Assembly: GCA_021527695.1 (NCBI GenBank) | Contig: JAKFAO010000006.1 | Span: 62,001-126,000 of the forward strand | Direction: 5' to 3' | From: Naematelia aurantialba | Taxonomy: Eukaryota; Basidiomycota; Tremellomycetes; Tremellales; Naemateliaceae | Length of the DNA stretch: 64,000 nt | Shown: positions 50,688 to 63,773 of the stretch, piece by piece | Numbering within the stretch: position 1 is the first letter of the stretch | Layout: each line of letters begins with the position of its first letter | Translations under genes and position numbers: made by a program | The notes under the pieces: model-generated | Seen by the model: only the letters and a program-made list of their open reading frames with translations | Told to the model about the DNA's origin: nothing | Databases searched by the model: none

Positions 50688-53600
50688 TCAATGCTTCTTT
50701 ATCGTTCGCCTCCGCTTTACGGTCGGTTCCACACTGGCGCTGCGTGCCCGTTGTGATTCCTGCGTAGCAAACTCTAGATCGAAATCAAAATTGTCGACGT
50801 CCATCGCCCGAGTAAGATCTATCTCCATGTCGAGCCCTGGCAATACTGCGTCATCCGGGGAATCCGCTTCTTGAGCAGGCGCTGGCCGCTTGCTAGGAGT
50901 AGCTTGTTGCGGTGGTGGCGAGAAAGTAAGCGAACGAGTACGCTCTCGATCAAGCCCATTCCGATTCCCATTGGCATTCCCATTCCCATTAACAGCCGCC
51001 CCACCCTCCTCGTCGCCGTCGGTCTCATCGCCAAGGGTCACTGCATCACCCTCGCCGCTCGTGCTTGCAGCTCTCGCTCCATCCTGCATCATCTTAGCGC
51101 TCGCCAACTTGACATTGGGATCCTTTCCGGCGATATTCAACAACCGTTTCTCGTACAGTCTGTATCCGTCCCAGGCCTTGTTGGCATTCACTTCGAGGCC
51201 CGCCCTTGAGATACCCTCTTCTAGCTGGGTTTTGAGCTTCAACGCGCCTTGACCCGTGATTGGGCCTAGCAAGGGAATCAAGATTTTGAGTAGAGTAAGA
51301 CTCTGAGCACGTTTCTTGGCGAGCCGCGTCTTGGCATCACGGTTCTTCGTCGCCATCTCTTGCTTGACAAGACTCGATAGCTTCCGCGATAAGAAGTCAA
51401 GTAAGGCGACGTGCATGTCGCTCGCGTCGTCGGGATGTATCTGCCTGAGGACCGTGAAGTGCGTGCCGTGTATGATGAAGGCTGAAGCGATGACCTTGGC
51501 GAGAGCCGTAGTCGCCACCGGTTCATCAGCGTCAGAGTCGAGAAAGATGGTGAAGGACTAAATCGATCAGCTCGTGTTACCATCCAGACTGCACCGACTC
51601 ACACTCTGCAACGCAGAACTTGAGACGTGCTGCACTGTATCGGCTTGCTTGTTGTAAATACCCTCGTCACGAAGAACATCTACTAATTTCCGAACAATGG
51701 CGTCGTATGTTGAGTCGAACCGTCCATACTGTGCCAGCGGTTCTTTGGCATGCTCGACATCCAGCACTCCGCATCGGATGGCGCCAACAAATACCGAAAC
51801 TAGTTGAAGGAAGAGGAAGTCGTCCTGCGCACGCTTGAGTGGCTCGTCTGCTATGATTAGAAAGCATAAGGACGGAAATGAGGTCAACACACCATGTTCG
51901 TCATCTGCAGCCCCAAGGGTCTCTTCCAAATCGGTAGCGTACCGTTCGACTGCAGCCTGGAATGCTCCGCCTAAACGGTGCTGTACTTCGTCGGCCATGG
52001 TAATTGGGCAAGCCTTGGCAGCTGGGGCCGAGGACCGAGATGAGAACAAGACATGCAGGTTGACGAAGGAAATGAAGGCCTGTGAAGCACGGATATCAGC
52101 CTGGGTTCTGACTGACTCGAAGGAACGCATGTACCTGCCGTCGGACAGCTTCGGTAGCATTCGTACGGTCTCTCAACGATAACCTCTGGAAGACTTCAAT
52201 GGCACGATCGCGCCGCACGGACAGCTTGTCTGCTGCGTTTGGATTTTCAGAATCTTCCTGTGTAAAACGCTTGAAAAGCCAAGTCATGTGAAGGAAGACG
52301 AGCTGAATGGCGTATTCAACCATCTACAGATCTTAGCTCGCGGCAGAGCACAGAACAGAACGAACCTGTGCTTCCTCCTTGTACCCCACTTCTCCGCGTT
52401 CGGCGAATGAGCACACGATATCCCAGCCGCTAGATTGTTGGTCGTCATCTTCCATCACCTCTGTCAAGTCCCGACTCCGTGCTAACAAGACCGCTCGAAG
52501 GATGATAGCCTCTAATTGTGCTAGCCGATCTTCATCCAGCGTCATCGTTGAGACCTCCTCGCCGTCTATAGCGTCTCTCAAGCTAGCAAAAACGCTATCT
52601 TGCAGTTCTGCCAACTTGGCCGAATTAGCAGCTACCATAGCTTGATTTGCGGCAAGGTGATTGATGGCTCGGATTGCGGCTGTAAGGACGCCTTGATTCG
52701 TTTGTTTGAGGAATTGCGCAGAGACGTCGTCCCACAGCTTATCGTACGCCGTTCCCATGCGCATGTCGAGATACAGTTCCAACTTCATCTGTTCCACAAT
52801 GGACAGGATACCTGCCATGCGCGTAACATCGGTCTGGTGTTTGGTGAAGAGTCGAGGCAGAACATTTATGAGCACTTTGGTTTTCTCCTCGCCATCCTCC
52901 TAATACTTGTCAGTCAGATCCCGTTTGGTACGCTTACATTATGTTCCCGCTTGATACAAGCTATGAGAATCTGAAGCATGAAATTTTCCTCCGCTTCATC
53001 TAGGAGCCACATATCCTTGTCCGCAGTGGAATGATCCAGCAAGAGGTATTCAACCAACCCTTGCCATTGTTGCAAGGACTCGACTTCGGCATAGAGAGCC
53101 TCCACCGCCGCACTTGCTCGGTTGATCGACTGTAGGGGTGAAGACAGTAGCGTTGCGTGTTTTGATGTGCTGGGATCGTCGGCAGAGTCCAGGGAATCGG
53201 CTGTCTTAACAAGAATGGAGGCGAAAGCTTTCCACTCGAGATAGCCAATCATTTGGTCATCGGTGATTTTGCCAGCTCGCTTCTTCGCACTGCCCCGAGC
53301 CCCATCCCATCTGGACTTCAGTTCCTCCTCTTCTTCGTCCCACATGCCAATGACAAATCCGGCCGCAGCCTTGCGGACACGAGGCTCCTGGTCAAACAGA
53401 AGTCGTGCCACTTGTGCTCTGCGTCGCTGACCATCCTGCCCATCCCGCAAGATGCCCGTCTTGTCGATCGATGTCACTGCAGTGAGCGCATTGACACGCA
53501 CGGAGACATCGATATCCCGTAAAGTCATTTCCACAAGTCGGGGGGCAAGTCTCATCGTATCCGTTCGGGCAGAGTCGATAAACGTGTCCTTCGAATACAG

Positions 53601-55101
53601 GGCGGCGAATGCCTTGGCAGTCTCAAGACGGGCATGCGAGTTCTATGGCTCGGTTAGGCCAGTTTCGCGATAGGGCACCCGGACTTACGGGGTCGTTGCA
53701 ACCTCTGACAAGGTAGCTCAGGTGAGCAGAGTCTATGTAGAGGGCAGGGTACTTTTTGAGCCAGATCCCGAGCTCTTTCAAGCAATCGGTTCGGACGAGC
53801 GGGTCGGCATCACGAACTCGGTGGACCAAGACGCTAAGGATTAGAAAAGTTGTGATTATTTGCACTCACGTATCGAAACCTTGCCCCATGTACTCCTCGA
53901 GGCGGACTTTGCGCTCGTGCGCCTCGCTCACCCTCTTCTCCGCGTCCTGTAAGCGCTTCTGAGCGGCTGCCCCAATGCCGCCCTTCTTCTGCTCTGACTC
54001 TCGCTGCCTCTGAGCCAAACTCAAATCCTTGCTGACGTTTGCGGCCACGTCGCAAAGAGCAGAGTTTATCTTGAGAGAGAGATAGGTGGAAGTATGGCGA
54101 ATTGGTCGGAGGGGGGACGAAGTCATCGAGTGAAGCCACGTCAACATCAGGGGAAGGATAGGTTGGGTGTGCCGAGTTGTGTCGGGAGTCTCGTAGAGCA
54201 TCGGGGTCTGTGAAAGGGTGGTGATGAGGGAGGGAAGGAAGATGTTCAAATTGAGCCGGAAGGTACGAAAGGTCTTGGTCTTGGAAATGAGGGGATATGA
54301 AGCAAGACTGGTCTGCACAGGGCGTCAATTCGTCATCATCGGTCTCACCACTCGTCCAAACTTGCCTTGACGCTCGCATCCTGTATTCTTTCAATGACGT
54401 CCACAACGCCATCCAAGTCCAGCGCTTCTCCTTCCTCGACATCCGCTGCCAGTCCACAACACCGGAAGAAGAAGACAACCAATTCGTGCACTGCAGCTCG
54501 CTCGGAAACCTCGTCGTCTACAGCGGATTGGTAGTTATCCACCCAATCTTCAATGACAGGTTGCAGGGCGATGTCTGGAGACAGGAGCGCGTCTAGGTGT
54601 CAACTATGGCCAACTGTGGGGACGCACTGAAGAGCGGGTTGTCCGTCTTGGGGCCTTCAGCGAGGTCCGGCTCGGCATCATCGTCGTCGTGAGTCTTCCT
54701 GGCACCGGCGGGTTTCTGTGGTTTTCTCAAAGCGGTCGGGGCTTTGGTTCTGGCAGCCCCGTTGCTGATCCGCTTCTTTGACCTCGCCGGCCTAGCTTCC
54801 TCCTCAGACTCTTCATCTGATTCCTCGTCCTGTCCGTGTCAGGCTAGCTCTGCCTAAACACTTCAAAGCAAGCCATCTTACTTCTTCATCACTCTCTTCA
54901 TCATCGTGCGCAAGCTTCCGTCTGCCCTTGGCTGCTGTCACAGACCGTCAGTTTGGCCACCAGAGACGGCGCGGGCTCTTCCGCGGCAGAGGGCAAGGAC
55001 GTACCAGCACCGCTGATCTCAAACTTCTGCACCTGCTTCCTGAGTCTTGATCCGCGTCGTGGTTGCTCGTCCTCTTCCATATGTGGACTTGAGCGCGACA
55101 T
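50688..55101 (-). CDS. SCC3: cohesin subunit Scc3/STAG
   Basis: About nine exons, roughly 1,100-1,200 residues. The start is ATG 55101 (MSRSSPHMEEDEQPRRGSRL), in an acidic and basic disordered tail (DEESDEESEEEARP). The STAG domain follows: SLASYPLISKTKTFRTFRLN and RPIRHTSTYLSL...AQRQRESEQKK. The stromalin conservative domain is DADPLVRTDCLKELGIWLKK, YPALYIDSAHLSYL and RDIDVSVRVNALTAV. HEAT-type helical repeats make up the rest. The C-terminus is acidic and ends with basic residues (TVKRRRTIKKH). Scc3 binds Scc1 and DNA and loads and holds cohesin on chromosomes. The order of conserved blocks matches the family from end to end with no break. Confidence 0.92.
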
Positions 55102-55345
55102 GGTTTGCAGGACAGAGAGGACAAGGAGAAGGAAATGGTCAGAAATGGAAGGAAAGTCTACCCGACGCGTCGAGGATGATCGGACCACGCGTCATGCCAT
55201 CTGATATACCTTATTCGGTCCCCCTCGAACGAGTTGACTTGGTTTCCTTTGGCTGTCTGTGCGCCTGCACTATAGTTGATCGTTGATCGTCGACACGGGC
55301 ACTGCTCAGCTCCGTATTGCTCGGTGAAGCGATGGAAGCCGTGGC

Positions 55346-57372
55346 ATGCCTGCCACTCGACGCTCGACGCGACATGCAGCGCAATCACCACCGTCACATT
55401 CATCACTCCTACCATCCTCACTGCATACCGGTGTGCCGACGACGCGAGAGCCAGAGCCCGAGTCATGGGCGTCAGCTTCGACCGCCACCCTCCCGGCACG
55501 GTATACCATCGCCCTAGCCCTGCCTGCTGATGCATCTCCTCTGCCTTTGGAATGCGCTGGCGCAGAGTACGTGCGTGGGGAAGAGGCGCTGAACGATGCG
55601 TGGAGGCGGAAGGAGGAGCACGAAGGGCGCCTTGCGGATGTACGAGTGCGGTTGAGAAGATGTGTTCGGCACGGCGGGGACCACGATATCGGCGCCTCGA
55701 CACAGCCCGAAGAAACAGTCGATGAGAGTGACGATGCTGCGCGGCCTTTATGGTATACAGCTGGTCTGGTCTACGCCTGTACCTGTTAGTCAATGCCGCA
55801 TACCTCAAACGTCGAAGACCATGTAGCTCACCGAGTGTCCACAGGTCAGCTCGTCCGGATTTCTCGGGTTTACTCTCCCGCTTTTCCTCCACCCACCCTC
55901 GATGTTCTGCAACCTCTCTCGCCTCTCACTTCAAGGGCCACTGTGCCCTTGGTGCACGACGACCTGCCGGACTGGTCGACAGACCTGGGTGCAGACCTGG
56001 ACGCCGTTCAGGACGAGCTTGAGGAGTTCGTTACTTGCTGGAAAGGAGCAGATGGCTCTGGCTGGGGCGCACAAGGATCATGCGAGGACCTGGAACTGGG
56101 AATCATGCCGATGCCCACCACTGACGCAAACACTGAAAAATCAGCCGACGCGAGGCGGATCCACAAAGGAAAATTCAGAGCTACCGACCACGAAGACGGC
56201 GACACTCCAGATGCGCTTGCTGCTGGAGAAAACGATGTCGGGGCGGAGTCATGGAAGGCTCGAAGAGAGCGTTGGCGGATACTTATCAATTCGGATACAA
56301 GCTATGGAAAGATCTGGACTATACTCCCTCGTGTATGTATGCTCTGTCGAATCCGTTCCGTTCCCCGGCGCTTCCTGGCGTAACGTCGAACACCTCGCGT
56401 GTCCGCTGACAGAACTAGCCACATCGTCTAGACTCGCCTCCTCCCAGACGGCAAAAGCCCCCTGCGCCTACTCCCCCTCCACCGCCAGACTACGTTCTCC
56501 CTCGTTTCCTCTTACCAGCATCCTCTGCCAGTGCTGTAGTGCACCCGTATCACCCCGACCTGCCGAATTATATCCGGTGCAATCCTGCCGCCCGCGTCTA
56601 CTGGCTTATACCGTTACATGGACCTGTCCTGATCCCATCCCTCCAGCCCGTCACCACGCACGACACCGAACAAGTCAAAGAGGCGAAACACTCGAGGTGG
56701 GAAATCCCGGCACCATCTATTGGCCAACTCGCCGACACGTTGCCCACACCGGCAATCACCAAGACCCGCCCAGCGCCTCTAGTATGGACGGCGGCGTCGC
56801 TGCGATACCTCTGGCAAGCATTTCTCGAGCCGCTTGTCTCACACTCCCCGGCGAGCCCCTTCGGCCGCCTTGCCGTGAGACTATCCGGCCCCAAACCAGA
56901 TCCATTCATCGCGCTATTGCCGCCACCTCGACTGGACCAACACGTTCATGTACCCCCGGGCCATGCTTCACGGGGTCAAGATATCGACGGAGCAGATGAG
57001 GGTGCAGAGTCCCGTCCGGAAAGTGTAGAAGCAGGCGATCATCTTCGGATCTACGTGGATGCCAGGAGAGCGCTGGCTTTGCGCACCTGGCTACATGGTA
57101 TCGAGGTTGATCTGGGCGCTGTTCCCTCGTCGAAGTCGGACAAGGCGGACAAGGCGGACCTGGTACTTGCAATCCAGGGAGGGGGAGGGGGCCTGCTAAA
57201 CCAAGAGGGAGCAGCTTCCGACGTGGCAAACCAAGGAGGAGGGGGAGCTGGCCTGCCAGACCAAGAGGGCAGTAGCAGAAATCTAGTGGAGAAAGACGAG
57301 ACCTGGCGCCCATTTCACAAAGTCAGGCTATGCCTCGTTGGCGAGAGAGGCGAGGTTCTTGTCGTTGCTTGA
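55346..57372 (+). CDS. unrecognised protein, conserved-looking spliced gene
   Basis: Exon 1 runs from ATG 55346 to about 55784 (MPATRRSTRHAAQ...WYTAGLVYA). Exon 2 starts near 55844 (CQLVRISRVYSPAFPPPTL...) and carries an acidic stretch (DWSTDLGADLDAVQDELEEF) and KARRERWRILINSD. A last exon begins near 56420 and reads PPPPDYVLPRFLLPASSASA, HPYHPDLPNYIRCNPAARVY, WLIPLHGPVLIPS, ending VRLCLVGERGEVLVVA. Glycine-rich, near-duplicate segments (about 57170-57270) look like a recent internal duplication. The start is divergent from SCC3 with 244 bp between them. No catalytic motif or membrane segment is seen, and I do not recognise a family. Confidence 0.6.
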
Positions 57373-57932
57373 TACCTTGCACGTTGCATACCCTTCTTGG
57401 TGTCTTCCCCACGCTTCACGGGCTGTCACCTTGCCTCGCCTGCATGAGTCTTACAGGTTTGATTACCAACAGTCAACAGTACAGGTAACAGTCAACAGTG
57501 CCGTTAACAGTCAACAGTCGACCAACAGCCATTCTCGCTTGACAAGCTTTAGTCGCAGACACGTCATAGCTCTTGCCTAGATGCATCACCCGCTGCAGAC
57601 CGTTCACGCAGGCCTTCTGACAAGTGGCAACTGGAAACGCACAAACGCATCGACGTAGACCAGGACCATGAATAGAAACGGTTACATAGATGCGGTATCG
57701 ATGCTGATGGGTACAGAGCACGATGGGGTACAACGGAGCGCGGGCTCATGAATCATGCTGATGCAGCGGAAAATGCAGATAGTACCGGCTCCCAGGGGAC
57801 GATAGGACCCTGGTCCCAGAAAGTGCACGGGAAGGGAGTGCCTGGATCCTGGGACCGGCCACAGAGACACGGCAGGGAGAGGTCAAGCGGGCAAGGTGGT
57901 GATGGTGATGTTCCCTGCGATGGCGCAGTAGC
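57373..57932. other. convergent intergenic region with AACAGTC repeats
   Basis: 560 bases between two stops. From about 57462 to 57532 the word CAGTCAACAGT recurs three times with spacers GTAACAG, TTAACAG and CGACCAACAG. No gene. Confidence 0.6.
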
Positions 57933-59087
57933 TTAAGCTGGGATGGCAGCGCCTGCTCCTGATGATCCCGGTGTCTCTTCCTCCAATTCCAGCTCTTCTG
58001 GCTTATCGATCCAAGACCACTCGACGGTTTGCTACGCTCGTTCGTCAGCTGTGAACCGAGGAAATGCAAAAACGGATAGCTGACCTTGACTTTGCGTTCG
58101 TACTCCTTTGCATTCTCCTTGAACAGCTGAGCGGCTTCGACGTTTGCCGGGCTGCGAAGCGTCAGCGCATGACTTGCGGTCCCTGTATCACCGAAGCAAC
58201 GACACCGGTCACCCGCGGGCGAAGATCACAGGTGGACATTGGCTGTCGTTCAAGAAGTTCTCGAAAGCCTTCGACACCTATCTAAAAACACTATCCGGGC
58301 CATCTTTCTCGCTGCTTCCTTCACTCGCTCGAACAGTGCCCAGCTCGTTGTCCAACCGTTCGATGACTCACCTGCTAGGATTCGGATCATTCAGCAGACT
58401 CTGCACACTCGTCAAAACCGCCGCGACATCGTAGGTCGGGCTCCAGCGATTCTGCAGAATATCCAAGCACAGCTCGCCGTTGTTGTAGATGTTGGGATGG
58501 AACATCTTGGAAACGAAGCGGACGGTGGGCGGTTTGTTCGGGTAGGCATCGGTGAATGTCAGGGTGAGGCGGAACGAGCCGTCCTCGAATGGCGTGTCCG
58601 CTGAGAAGGGTCAGCTGCGCACGAAGCGGGAGCTAGAGAACGAAGGGAGGTCACGCGAGCGTAGGGATCAGTGTCGTGATATGTAGGTCGCGAAGAGTCA
58701 TGTGGCTCTGCCGAGAAGAGAAGTGGTGTGCAACTAAATGGGGTTTGCAGTGGGCTACGGGATACTGTAACGCTTCCTGTGGAATGGCAGATTGGTAGGC
58801 CCAGTGACACCTCGTCTGACTCAGGAACAGGGGCACCAGACGATCCGTATGTCTCCCTCGACGCCCGATGGGAGGCTCAAGACGACGACAAAGTCACTTA
58901 CGAGGCCCAAAGATGACGGCGTTCCAGATCATGATGTTGTCCGGATTCGGGCTGCCCGAGATCCCAATTGGGGGGTCAGATGCGAGCCGCTTAAAGTCGC
59001 GGATAAGTCTTCTCTTCGCCGCTGTAGACTACTGCTGTCAGCGCTTGCCAAGCTGCTTCGTCCGACGCTACACAATGGACATACCAT
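57933..59087 (-). CDS. RAD6: ubiquitin-conjugating enzyme E2 Rad6/Ubc2
   Basis: The first coding exon is only ATG (59087-59085) before GTATGT. The following exons read [80 protein letters not shown] and [17 protein letters not shown] with the catalytic Cys. Then come [37 protein letters not shown] and [20 protein letters not shown] with a short Ala/Gly end. This matches Rad6 along its full length, which modifies histone H2B with Bre1 and PCNA with Rad18. The C-terminal tail is mildly acidic, shorter than the poly-Asp tail of S. cerevisiae Rad6. Five exons. Confidence 0.95.
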
Positions 59088-60347
59088 GACGGGTTCCGAC
59101 GACTAGGCAGTTAGACGATTAGAGTGCAAAAGGGGGTAGGAAGGCAATCCAAGGCAGTAAGAGACGGACCCGCGCGATTCGGTGGAGAAAGGAGTGTATT
59201 GTGCTGTCTAGAGTGGATGGAGCACAGTGTCAAGGGCGGTTACCTGGGCAGGTGGGACAAGTCCGAGCGTCAATGTGATTAGTGTCGAGTGCGCTGGCTG
59301 GCTACAGAGTCTACGAGTGCGAACAATACAGGCTGACAAATAAAAAAACGAGGGAGCGAGCACAGAGAGAGAGAAAACAGCGGGCTAATGATGGAAGCGG
59401 CGGTGGCGGAAGCAATTTCTAGAAGATGGCGCTCCCATATTGTCCCTTCAGCCATCTGGGGCTAGCCAACATTAGGGGGGAGGATATTCACAACGGGGCG
59501 CTATACCATCTCTTTTCAAGATCAGGGTGCATACTTGTCAGCTCTCAGATATCGATGAAGCACCCCAGATCATGATGCCGGCCTGCTCGACCTCATCTCA
59601 TGCTCTTCAAGCCAACGGTTCTGTGGCGCATTCGGCGCTCGCCTTTCTTTTTATTTATCCAGACGTCAGCTTTCTGTCCAACGACCTGCATGATTGTCCT
59701 GAGTTTGGTATCTTCCGCTCCCGTGAGACCTCCTGTGACCAACAGCGCGGCGCCAGCTACCGAGGGCAAGGCGACTACCCTCTCTCACAAATTCACCGCA
59801 ATTACCAACTCCCAAGAGAACGGGCTACGATGACAGGATACATAGCAGCACGCGAGCACTAATGAGCAGCAAAGCAGCATGTAAAGTCTGCCTGGTTCAC
59901 ATGCACGTGAGGATAGGGGAGCCTCGGTGAAATTAGGCATGCAAGATCATTATGCACCTAATCAGATTTGCAAGGCCCGCGCAGGCACGCGCCTGCCGTT
60001 TCCGACCTTTTCAGAGCCGTGAACCTCTTTCAGTCAAGCTTTCAGGCGGACCATGGATGGTGGTCTTGCATACACAAACCGCTGGGCGCAGTGACAACCT
60101 GCTCTATCCCCCTCGTTGTGACTGTTTGACCCTGCTGATCATACTGCTCGCACTCGTCGAAGCGGTGGTCGTTGAGAGGCAGAGACAAGACGCGTCTTAG
60201 GCGTCGAAAGGGGGCCCGTGCTGCGCTGTGTAGCCTCTCCCAGCACCTCACAGGTCCGTACAACTCGAGTCTATCGTCTTGGTGATTTACCTGTGTTGAT
60301 CGTCGCTCAGCATTTCAGAGCCGTCCGCGCAAAGCAGGAGCAGGAAC
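59088..60347. promoter_or_regulatory. divergent region between RAD6 and the zinc transporter gene
   Basis: 1,260 bases holding both promoters. Open frames such as 59527-59862 show no family features or splice logic. I see no RNA gene or repeat. Confidence 0.5.
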
Positions 60348-63002
60348 ATGGACCTGGATGCACACCACGACGAGATGCCCTCTCCTTCCCTGTCGCCTTC
60401 GCCTCCGCAAACCCGCTCGAGACGGTCCAGCCTCGCGTCGCCGCAACTCAGCACGCCCAACCCAGCAATCCCCAATATTTTCCCCCCGTCGTCCATTCAG
60501 GCCACGAAGCAGCCTCAAGACGTCTTCTCGCCTGCGCCCCCCAACGCGCTCCTGGCTCCCATTCACGCGACTGATCCCTCCGCTGTCCCCGCGCACCGAA
60601 CCTCGTCAACCGCCTCTCGCGCACGCAGTATCCCACCACCCCCGGTACGGCGGACCACATTCGGCTCGACGCGCGCGCCTCCGCCACCGCCCATCCTCGT
60701 CCGCAGGCCGACAGAACTTGGCAGCAACCGAGTCACGGATGTCGAGGTTCCCCTCCGTCCGTCTTCAGGCGCCAGCCCCCGATCAGGCCGGGGGCTGAAC
60801 ATCTCTGGTATCCCACGGAGCCCAGGCACAGTTGAATGCGAGTCGCTTGACCGTCTACCTGAGCTCGCGCCGACTCCCTCGCCGAGACGAACGACTTTCC
60901 GCACAGCAACGGCACCGAGCCCCGCTTGGGCCCCATTTGACGCTGGGCCACTGTCGCCTCCACGATTTGGCGCTTCCACACTGGAAGTGCCACTCCACTC
61001 ACCGTCTGCTCAACATGTGCATCGCTTTGACCCCACACCGCAGCATGGTCTTCATGCCCGCAATCTCTCGCTCTACTTTCCTCAGCCCGGACAGGCTCCT
61101 GCGCGTTCAGCACCGGGCACACCAATGGTACAAAGTCCCGAGCATATGCCGGAAGTGCTCGTCCCCCCATCTCAGAGGGGGGTGTTTGGTGGCGGGGACA
61201 ACTGGAGCTTTGGGATATCCCGCAAAGACATGATAGACCCGCCGCCGTCTGATGAAGTCAAGCGCAGCAAACGTAGAGGACACCACGTGCGTGAAGACCC
61301 TTTCACTTTTGCAAGACATTCTCTGTCCTCATTCGTTTTCTTTCTCTGTCAATTACGTCCATGCTTATTGCTTTCAGCATAAACACTCTCTCTCGCACAA
61401 TTTCTTCTCTTTTCTCGATCCGACCGAAACGAATCCCCAGCTGGCCGCTCCGATTCAACCGCCCCCTTCGCCATCTCCAGTATCGGATGTCCCTCTTCCC
61501 GTACCCATGCCACTCACATCTGTCGCCAGCAACTCGCTTTCGCTCCTGCCCAGACCCAAGTCGGATCCGCAGATCCAGTTCCTCTCGTCTTTCGCCCTGC
61601 TGGAATTCTTGATCGGGGCGGGACTATGGGTCGAGGGGCAGATGTCCGGGTGGCGGTGTCTCGCTGGTGTAGGCTACCTCGTCGTCTTTGACGCCCTGGG
61701 CGTTGGCATCGAGGTCGTTGCTCAGCGCGGAGACGCTGCAGGTAGTCTCAGGAGAGCATACGGGTATGTTCGCGTTTCGCATCGTTTTCATGTCAAGCCA
61801 TGCTGATATGAGCCTAGCACATCCCGCTTACTCGCACTTTTGTACTTTGCTCAATGCCTCTTCCTCGCCTTCTCTGCAGTGTACATTGCCAAAGAATCTA
61901 TAGAGCAGGTCGTTCTTGGCTCACATGCGCATGGCGAAGCGGGTGCCGGTGCACATTCACATGGCGGTGCAGAGCTTGACGGCGATGAGCGGTGAGTGCT
62001 AGCCCGAGTCAGGGGATGATGAGCTGATGGTTGCTTGTGCGTAGCCCGTTCCCGGTCTTGCTTCTTTTCCTTGCGGGGTTGGCATCTCTGTTTTCCGGAA
62101 CGTTCATGCCCAACCATGCGAAACTTGTGGATGGTGAGTCCGTTGCAACGAGAGGTCGGATTTGTAGCTGACAGGCTCAGCTGTCGGGCCGCTCTTCCTC
62201 CCGTCTCGTTGGACGTCGCTCGCCGCTGCAAGAGCAGTACCCTTCTTGTCCAATCCATTCACCATAGGCGTGACTGGAGCAAGCTTTGGTGTGATGCTGG
62301 GCTCACTAGTCGTCCCACCGTGAGTACCTGTGCCTGGACTCGAGGCTTCATGTCCGGGAGACTTGACCAGTAGGGCTAACATAGTAAAGGGACTCTCTCC
62401 ACAGCCTCGACTCTGCCCTGTCTCTAGGCCTGACACTCTTGACGGTCGCGCTGTCGTACCCCCCTGTCAAAGCGTTTGGGCTCGTTCTTCTCCAGACCGC
62501 GCCTGGTACCTCCCAGTCCCAAATGGCGACGCTACAACGCTCTCTAAAGGAGATTCGCGAGGACCGCCGAGTGCTCGGTGTTGGCAGACTCAGATGTTGG
62601 GCCATTACACATGGGCACCTAGAGCCGGATAGCTATTCGGCTCCTCCCACTCCGAGCTCGATGCCTGGCTCGCCCGCGTCGCCTTCTCCGCCTAGTTTCC
62701 CTCGAAAGTTTTCGCCACCGAGCCCTGCAGCGCTGCACGATGCCTTCCGCCACGGCCAGGCGGCCTATTCAGCCCCATCCTCGCGCTCTCGGGACACTCG
62801 GCAGGGCGATGTGCCTCTGGTAGTGACGCTCGAGGTGCATGTCAGTGAGGATCTGTCTGACAGGGAGGTGCTGGATGTGACGAGGTATGTATGGAGCAAG
62901 GTCAGCGCTGCGGTGAGAGTCAAAGGACGTGCTACTGGGACGACGGAGGGTGAAGTGACGGTGGCTGTGAAGCGGGGATGGGTGGGTATGGACGTGGATT
63001 AG
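60348..63002 (+). CDS. ZRG17: Zrg17-type CDF zinc transporter subunit
   Basis: About six exons, near 775 residues. The first about 310 residues are disordered and rich in Ser and Pro, ending in DNWSFGISRKDMIDPPPSDE and RSKRRGHH. The junction to exon 2 gives the family mark HKHSLSHNFFSFLDP. Membrane segments follow (LLEFLIGAGLWVEG, GVGYLVVFDALGVGIEVV, LLYFAQCLFLAFSAVYIAK, FPVLLLFLAGLASLFSGTFM, LDSALSLGLTLLTVALS). A His-rich loop (HAHGEAGAGAHSHGG) sits between two of them. The C-terminal cytoplasmic part reads PLVVTLEVHVSEDLSDREVL. In the second segment the usual H-x3-D metal site keeps only Asp. This fits Zrg17, which partners Msc2 to bring zinc into the endoplasmic reticulum. Introns are short except the first (about 100 nt). 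Confidence 0.78.
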
Positions 63003-63773
63003 TGCATACAAGAGTTGTGGTGCAGCGTTAGAGCTGTTGTGTATCAGATCATATCCTGTAGCATGTAACAACACTGTTGTCTCGCTGTTGACGTTGTCGC
63101 CACTCGCCACCGAAAACTAGGCGGTGCCTGGCATGTTACAGTGACGAACGTGCGTTGCCAAGTCGAGTCTTTTGCTCGTGTGATGCTTGCTTTTTTTTAT
63201 TTTTGGGTGGTGAGAAGTAGGATGAGCATGCAACGTTTTTGTGTCGTTGGCTGCGAGAGCAGCGGTCCAACGGATAGTTCAGTGGTGTCTCGTAGACTTC
63301 CACGGCAAGGCAGCGCAGCGTATCAAGATAGAGCGGGGGGCCAGTGCACCAGCCATCACTGGCCAGCAACGACGAGGCAAAGCAGGTCGCGCGACCGTCC
63401 CTTTGTTCTTCATTGCCGTCTCTCGAGTCCTTCCCTTCCGAAACCTATCGACGTCTGCATCCCGTCGGGCGCGCTGTCGCCGCCGTCATCCCTCGTGCTC
63501 TTGCAGTGGTGAGCTAGTCGGTAGGTCGGTAGAACCAGGCGACGTCGCCCGTCTCCCACTCGCTTGGCAGCGACACACGCACATAGGCAAAGGGGGGAAG
63601 CGAACCGCAAAACGGGGACGCAGAGACAGACGAGGACGCACGTTCGAAAGTGTTTTGGGCGGTCTCGTGCGCTCTCGAATCGACGCTGCACGCTCACACG
63701 AGCGACACACGAGCACGTACCCGCCTGCGATTGGACGAGACGGCGCGTGCGCCGAGTCTCACCGCGCTATCCA
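63003..63773. other. intergenic region after ZRG17
   Basis: 771 bases. No gene is supported on either strand; the longer frames lack start context and family features. It should hold the ZRG17 terminator and the promoter of the frame starting at 63774. Confidence 0.5.

Noticed and set aside
55158..55892. Minus-strand 244-codon frame between SCC3 and its neighbour
   Set aside because: It overlaps the spliced plus-strand gene at 55346 and the SCC3 start and has no recognisable domain, so it is taken as a shadow.
59527..59862. Plus-strand 111-codon frame between RAD6 and ZRG17
   Set aside because: No family feature, low-quality start context, and position in a divergent promoter.
63180..63320. 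A possible small RNA gene (GATAGTTCAGTGG resembles a tRNA D-arm)
   Set aside because: No matching acceptor, anticodon or T-arm can be formed around it.
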